Made by a program: the position numbers and the translations under genes
The notes under the pieces: model-generated
What the model was told of the DNA's origin: nothing
The model's input: the letters and a program-made list of their open reading frames with translations, nothing else
Database searches by the model: none
NCBI GenBank assembly: GCA_963802375.1
Contig: CAWDIJ010000005.1
Span: forward strand, 186,001 to 250,000
Direction of reading: 5' to 3'
DNA: 64,000 bases
From: JACDAN01 sp963802375
GTDB lineage: Bacteria; Actinomycetota; Thermoleophilia; Gaiellales; Gaiellaceae
Part shown: positions 60,351 to 64,000 of the stretch, piece after piece
Position numbering within the stretch: the stretch's first letter is position 1
Layout of the letters: each line of letters opens with the position of its first letter

Positions 60351-61892
60351 GTGTTCTGGCCGCTCCTGTTCGCGCTTCCGCTCGGAGGTCTGGCCCTCCT
60401 GCTCGTCGAGCCAGACCTCGATGTGGACTGGGAGCACCACCCCGCTCACTTCTGGCTCGTCCTCTCGGTGTCGCTCGTCAGCGTGGCGCTCGGCGCGCTC
60501 ACCAGCGAGGCGGCCTCGAGGCGCAAGGACGCACGGCTCTTCCTCGTCTCGATGGCATTCCTCTCCAGCGCCGGCTTCCTTGGCCTCCACGCGCTCGCGA
60601 CGCCCGCCGTGCTGCTGGAAGGACGAAACGCGGGGTTCGCGATCGCGACCCCGGTCGGGCTCCTGATCGCAGCCGTGTTCGCCGCCTGGTCCTCGGTCGA
60701 CCGCCCGGTCGTGAGCAGCGTCCGCCTCCTTCGCTGGGGGCTCGTATCGATTCTGGCGGGCTGGGCGGCTGTTTCCCTCGCCGAGATCCCGCCGCTGGAC
60801 CAGGAGCTCTCCGAGGACGCAACCGACCGCTGGCTCTTCGGGCTCGCGGTCCCGGCGGTCGTGCTCTACGGCGTCGCCGCCTGGCGCTACTGGCACCTCT
60901 ACCGGCGCAGGCCGTCCCAGGTGCTCGCCGGCGTAACTGCCGCGTGGGTCCTGCTCGGGGAGGCCTCGATCGCAGTCGCCTTCTCCCGCAACTGGCACGC
61001 CTCGTGGTGGGAGTGGCACCTGCTGATGGCGGCGGCGTTCGGGATCGTCGCCTTCACGGCGCTACGGGAGCGCCACCGCGGGGAGGCCTTCGCGTCCCTC
61101 TACCTGGACGAGACGCTCGGCCGGATCGACCGCCGATACGCGTCCGCGGTCAAGGCCGCCGCTGCCGAGGGTCTCGACGAGGAGCAGCTGCGGCAGCGGT
61201 TCGGCCTAGCCGCAGACGAGGCGTCGGTCGTCGGCCGCGCCGCGGAGGAGGTTCGGGCGGTGGAGATGCTGCTCACGCCCTACCTCTCGCCGCAGCTGGC
61301 GGCGCGGCTTCGCGACGAGCCGGAAGTGGCCGCGCTCGGCGGTGAGGAGCGCGAGGTGAGCGTCCTCTTCGCAGACCTCCAGGGGTTCACGGCGTTCTCC
61401 GAAGGCCATTCGCCCAGCGAGGTGCTGGCGATGCTGAACGCGTACTGGGCGAAGACGGTGCCGATCGTCCTCGACGTGCACGGCGGCATGATCGAGCGCT
61501 TTGCCGGCGACGCGATCATGGTCGTCTTCAACGCGGCGGACGACCAGCCCGACCACGCGCTGCGCGCCGCGCGCGCCGGCCTCGACCTCCAGGGAGCGGC
61601 GGGCCGGGTCAGCCGGGACGGCGACTGGCCGCGCTTCCGGGTAGGCATCAACACCGGCCCGGCGATCGTCGGCAACGTCGGAACCGAGGAGCAGCGAAGC
61701 TTCACGGCGATCGGCGACACGACGAACCTCGCAGCCCGGCTCCAGACCGCCGCCGAGCCGGGTCAGGTGGTCCTCGGGGAGACGACGTACGTGGCGATCG
61801 CGGATCACGCGGAGGCGACGCTGATCGGCAACCTGGACCTGAAGGGGAAAGCGGCGCCGGTCACCGCCTACCTCCTGACCGCCCTTCGTTAG
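60351..61892 (+). CDS. membrane-bound class III adenylate/guanylate cyclase
   Basis: 513 residues from GTG 60351. The N-terminal half has about seven membrane helices without a recognisable sensor domain. The cyclase domain (about 340-510) has the metal-binding Asp in VLFADLQGFTAFSEGH, MIERFAGDAIMVVF with the second Asp, and TAIGDTTNLAARLQ with the transition-state Asn and Arg. Both metal ligands are present, so it should be active. ATP or GTP preference is not decided by what can be seen. Confidence 0.88.
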   Translation: MFWPLLFALPLGGLALLLVEPDLDVDWEHHPAHFWLVLSVSLVSVALGALTSEAASRRKDARLFLVSMAFLSSAGFLGLHALATPAVLLEGRNAGFAIATPVGLLIAAVFAAWSSVDRPVVSSVRLLRWGLVSILAGWAAVSLAEIPPLDQELSEDATDRWLFGLAVPAVVLYGVAAWRYWHLYRRRPSQVLAGVTAAWVLLGEASIAVAFSRNWHASWWEWHLLMAAAFGIVAFTALRERHRGEAFASLYLDETLGRIDRRYASAVKAAAAEGLDEEQLRQRFGLAADEASVVGRAAEEVRAVEMLLTPYLSPQLAARLRDEPEVAALGGEEREVSVLFADLQGFTAFSEGHSPSEVLAMLNAYWAKTVPIVLDVHGGMIERFAGDAIMVVFNAADDQPDHALRAARAGLDLQGAAGRVSRDGDWPRFRVGINTGPAIVGNVGTEEQRSFTAIGDTTNLAARLQTAAEPGQVVLGETTYVAIADHAEATLIGNLDLKGKAAPVTAYLLTALR

Positions 61893-61894
61893 AT
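61889..61894 (+). promoter_or_regulatory. -10 region of the UPF0173 gene
   Basis: CGTTAGATTCCGACCCGC before ATG 61905 matches the E1 alpha upstream sequence at 22 of 24 bases (including ATGGCG) and overlaps the cyclase stop codon. Confidence 0.4.
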
Positions 61895-61904
61895 TCCGAC
61901 CCGC

Positions 61905-62594
61905 ATGGCGGACACACAGCTCACCTGGCTCGGCCACGGCGCGTTCCGATTCGATACGCCGGGCGGAAAGCGGGTCTACCTGGACCCGTATCTCGACAAC
62001 CCGAAGTGCCCGGAGGGGGAGAAGGAGCCCGAGCGCATCGACATCCTCGCCCTGACCCACGGCCACGGCGACCACGTCGGGAACAGCGTCGAGCTGATCA
62101 ACCGATTCAAGCCGACCGTCGTCGGGATCGTCGAGATGCTGGGCTGGCTCCAAGGGCAGGGCGCCGAGGTCGGGGAGGTCCCCGGGACGAACAAGGGCGG
62201 CACTCGCGACGTCGACGGCGTCAAGTTCACGATGACCGACGCTAAGCACTCCAGCGGCGGGCCGAACGGCGAGTACCTCGGCGAGCCGGCCGGTTTCGTC
62301 GTCGAGGTCGAGAACGGGACGAAGCTCTACTTCGCCGGCGACACCGCCGTCTTCGGCGACATGCAGCTGATCGGACGAATCTACGAGCCCGACGTTGCAG
62401 TCCTTCCGATCGGCGACCACTTCACGATGGGCCCGACGCAGGCGGCCGTCGCGCTCGAGCTGCTCGGGGTCAAGCGCTGCATTCCTTGCCACTACGGCAC
62501 GTTCCCGCTGCTGACCGGCACACCCGAGGAGCTCGCGACGCTCACGGACGTCGAGCTCCTCGTCATGGAGCCGGGTCAGACGATCGAAGTGTGA
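61905..62594 (+). CDS. UPF0173 metallo-beta-lactamase-fold hydrolase
   Basis: 229 residues. LTHGHGDHVGN is the two-metal HxHxDH motif; AKHSSGG, YFAGDTAVFGDM and IPCHYGTFPLL supply the other ligands. UPF0173 proteins are metal-dependent hydrolases without an agreed physiological substrate. Overlaps the next gene as GTGA. Confidence 0.9.
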   Translation: MADTQLTWLGHGAFRFDTPGGKRVYLDPYLDNPKCPEGEKEPERIDILALTHGHGDHVGNSVELINRFKPTVVGIVEMLGWLQGQGAEVGEVPGTNKGGTRDVDGVKFTMTDAKHSSGGPNGEYLGEPAGFVVEVENGTKLYFAGDTAVFGDMQLIGRIYEPDVAVLPIGDHFTMGPTQAAVALELLGVKRCIPCHYGTFPLLTGTPEELATLTDVELLVMEPGQTIEV

Positions 62595-62854
62595 GACAAC
62601 GCTGGTTCGGGTCGACGGGGCGTCGGGTACCGCAGATCGCGGTCGAAGGCGAGGTCGACCTCGGCGGTGCGCTCGTGCTCGACGAGCTCGATGATGCGGC
62701 GATCCGCGCAGCGTTCGACGAGGGCCGACCCGTCGTGATCCGGGCCGACACACAGGAAGGAGTGCTCGAGGCGCTCCGGCGGCCGGAGGTCTCCTCGGTC
62801 GTCGTCCCGCCCGAGCTGGCCGACCTCGACCCCGTCGGACTGACCTATGGCTAG
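62591..62854 (+). CDS. 87-residue protein of unknown function
   Basis: GTG start overlapping the UPF0173 stop (GTGA), and its stop overlaps the next gene by 8 bp, so it is almost certainly translated. It is an acidic, soluble alpha/beta-type sequence without Cys or membrane segments. No family recognised. Confidence 0.65.
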   Translation: MRQRWFGSTGRRVPQIAVEGEVDLGGALVLDELDDAAIRAAFDEGRPVVIRADTQEGVLEALRRPEVSSVVVPPELADLDPVGLTYG

Positions 62855-63689
62855 GCGGATCGCGACCTACTCGATCGTCGCGTGCGACCTCGAGGCCGGG
62901 CGCTGGGGCGTCGCGACGCAGTCGAAGTTCCTCGGTGTCGGCTCGATCGTGCCATGGGCCGAGCCTCGAGTGGGCGCCGTCGCCACCCAGTCCTACGCCA
63001 ATCCGCGCTACGGGCCGGACGGGCTGGCACTTCTCCGAGAGGGCATGTCCGCCCAGGAGGCAGTCGACAGGCTGACTTCCGCCGACGAAGGCCGCGAGCA
63101 GCGCCAGCTCGGCGTCGTCGACGCCAAGGGCGACAGCGCGACGTTCACGGGCAGCGAGTGCCACGACTGGGCTGGCGGCCGTACGGGGCCGGGCTACGCG
63201 GCCCAGGGAAACATCCTCGTCTCGGGCGCGACCGTCGACGCAATTGCGGAGAGCTTCGAGTCGACCGGCGGAGCGCCACTCGAGGAGCGGCTCATGGACG
63301 CGCTCGATGCGGGCCAAGCCGCCGGCGGCGACAGCCGCGGCCAACAATCGGCCGCCCTCCTCGTCGTGGAGAAGGATGGCGGCTACGCCGGCCTTTCCGA
63401 TGTCGTCTTCGACCTCCGCGTGGACGACCACGAGCGCCCCCTTGAGGAGCTCCGGCGCCTGTACGGGCTGCACGTCGCGCTCTTCGGCCAGACACCGAAG
63501 GACGAATGGATCCCGGTCGACGACGAGCTCGCGGCCGAGCTGGGCGGGCGCCTGGCGCGGCTGGGGTACGCGGGCGAGCTCGCAGACGCGCTCTTCAGCT
63601 GGGCCGGCAACGAGAACCTCGAAGAGCGGGTCGACGGCGCCGAGTCGATCGATCCTCTCGTCCTCGAGGAGCTGAGGAACCGCTCGTGA
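62847..63689 (+). CDS. DUF1028 family protein (Ntn-hydrolase-like)
   Basis: 280 residues. TYSIVACDLEAGRWGVATQS, VGSIVPWAEPRVGAVATQSY and GYAAQGNILVSGATVDA are the conserved DUF1028 blocks, a family with an Ntn-hydrolase-like fold and no proven function. The C-terminal 60 residues (LYGLHVALFGQTPKDEWI onward) resemble a peptidoglycan-binding-like tail found in some members. Overlaps the following cupin gene as GTGA. Confidence 0.88.
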   Translation: MARRIATYSIVACDLEAGRWGVATQSKFLGVGSIVPWAEPRVGAVATQSYANPRYGPDGLALLREGMSAQEAVDRLTSADEGREQRQLGVVDAKGDSATFTGSECHDWAGGRTGPGYAAQGNILVSGATVDAIAESFESTGGAPLEERLMDALDAGQAAGGDSRGQQSAALLVVEKDGGYAGLSDVVFDLRVDDHERPLEELRRLYGLHVALFGQTPKDEWIPVDDELAAELGGRLARLGYAGELADALFSWAGNENLEERVDGAESIDPLVLEELRNRS

Positions 63690-64000
63690 GCGAGAAGTTT
63701 CAGGTCACGCACCTCGACGAGCTGCCTCCGCAGCGCGGCGCAGACGAGGCACGCTGGTTCCGCCTTCGTCGCGACCTCGACGTCAGGGCCTTCGGAGTGA
63801 ACGCTTACGGCGCCGACGCGGGCAAGCGGGTGATCGAGGAGCACGACGAGCTCGGCACGGCTGCGGGCAAGCACGAGGAGCTCTACGTCGTCCTCCGCGG
63901 CTCCGCCCGGTTCGAGCTCGACGGCCGCGAGCACACGGTTCCGGCGGGAAGCGTCGTCTTCGTCAGCGACCGAAAGGTCCGGCGCGGTGCGATCGCCGAG
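63686..64000 (+). CDS. cupin-domain protein, C-terminus outside window
   Basis: The first 105 residues are visible from GTG 63686. A cupin core is evident: HDELGTAAGKHEELYVVLRG, then GREHTVPAGSVVFVSD. The gene continues beyond the right edge. Same operon as DUF1028. Confidence 0.75.
   Translation, partial: MSEKFQVTHLDELPPQRGADEARWFRLRRDLDVRAFGVNAYGADAGKRVIEEHDELGTAAGKHEELYVVLRGSARFELDGREHTVPAGSVVFVSDRKVRRGAIAE

Noticed and set aside
61206..63473. 755-codon minus-strand frame
   Set aside because: Antisense to cyclase, UPF0173 and DUF1028 genes, all of which have conserved motifs.

Overview
The window is about 64 kb of high-GC DNA with dense genes, many GTG starts and TANNNT -10 boxes placed 6-9 nt before start codons, which suggests leaderless transcripts. 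Together with a nuoA-N operon, a CIRCE-controlled groESL operon, a lipoate/2-oxoacid dehydrogenase cluster and a tyrosine recombinase of the type common in Thermoleophilia, this points to an uncultured or little-studied actinobacterium, probably class Thermoleophilia (Gaiellales/Solirubrobacterales). The taxonomic placement is inference; no rRNA gene is present.

Layout. 1-5.9 kb (minus strand): a DUF421 membrane protein with a membrane-anchored partner, a HerA/DUF853 ATPase, and an EfeO/EfeU iron-uptake pair behind nested inverted repeats. 5.9-9.5 kb: tRNA-Arg followed by an accessory segment holding four tiny overlapping membrane-peptide ORFs, a delta-60 repeat propeller protein flanked by diverged direct repeats, a tyrosine recombinase that appears 5'-damaged, a small Cys-rich ORF and a short repeat of the tRNA 3' end. 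9.5-16.5 kb: housekeeping and small genes (ABM-fold protein, YgfZ, sulfite-oxidase-like enzyme, pappalysin-type protease, DUF4260, GroES/GroEL, Nudix, ASCH, zinc ribbon). 16.5-23.5 kb: 2-oxoacid dehydrogenase E1 alpha, E1 beta and E2 with lipB and lipA, which make and attach the lipoyl cofactor that E2 needs. 23.5-40.1 kb: an island of secreted proteins, with three large BNR/VPS10-like propeller proteins, one sialidase-like BNR protein, an HExxH protease, a lipoprotein, two paralogous small secreted proteins and several gene remnants. Units here are separated by nearly identical GGGCCGCC/GGCGGCCC hairpins. 40.3-43.2 kb: fumarase, ferredoxin-NADP reductase and an A-type Fe-S carrier. 43.3-57.4 kb: the complete nuoABCDEFGHIJKLMN operon (respiratory complex I). 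57.4-64 kb: an MFS/MocR pair, a small membrane protein, a membrane-bound class III nucleotide cyclase, a UPF0173 hydrolase, a DUF1028 protein and a partial cupin.

Most unusual features: two paralogous propeller genes whose reading frames carry an Arc-type ribbon-helix-helix DNA-binding domain upstream of, and in frame with, the secretion segment, with matching GATATC motifs at the same distance upstream of each; a four-gene operon of 27-49-residue membrane peptides; roughly 165-bp inverted-repeat elements filling the pdhA-pdhB and nuoI-nuoJ junctions; and a palindromic repeat that lies in frame inside nuoG.

Caution: several genes (DUF853, efeU, the sulfite-oxidase-like gene, the second propeller gene) are interrupted by single-base indels in short homopolymers. 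These look like sequence errors at least as much as real mutations.
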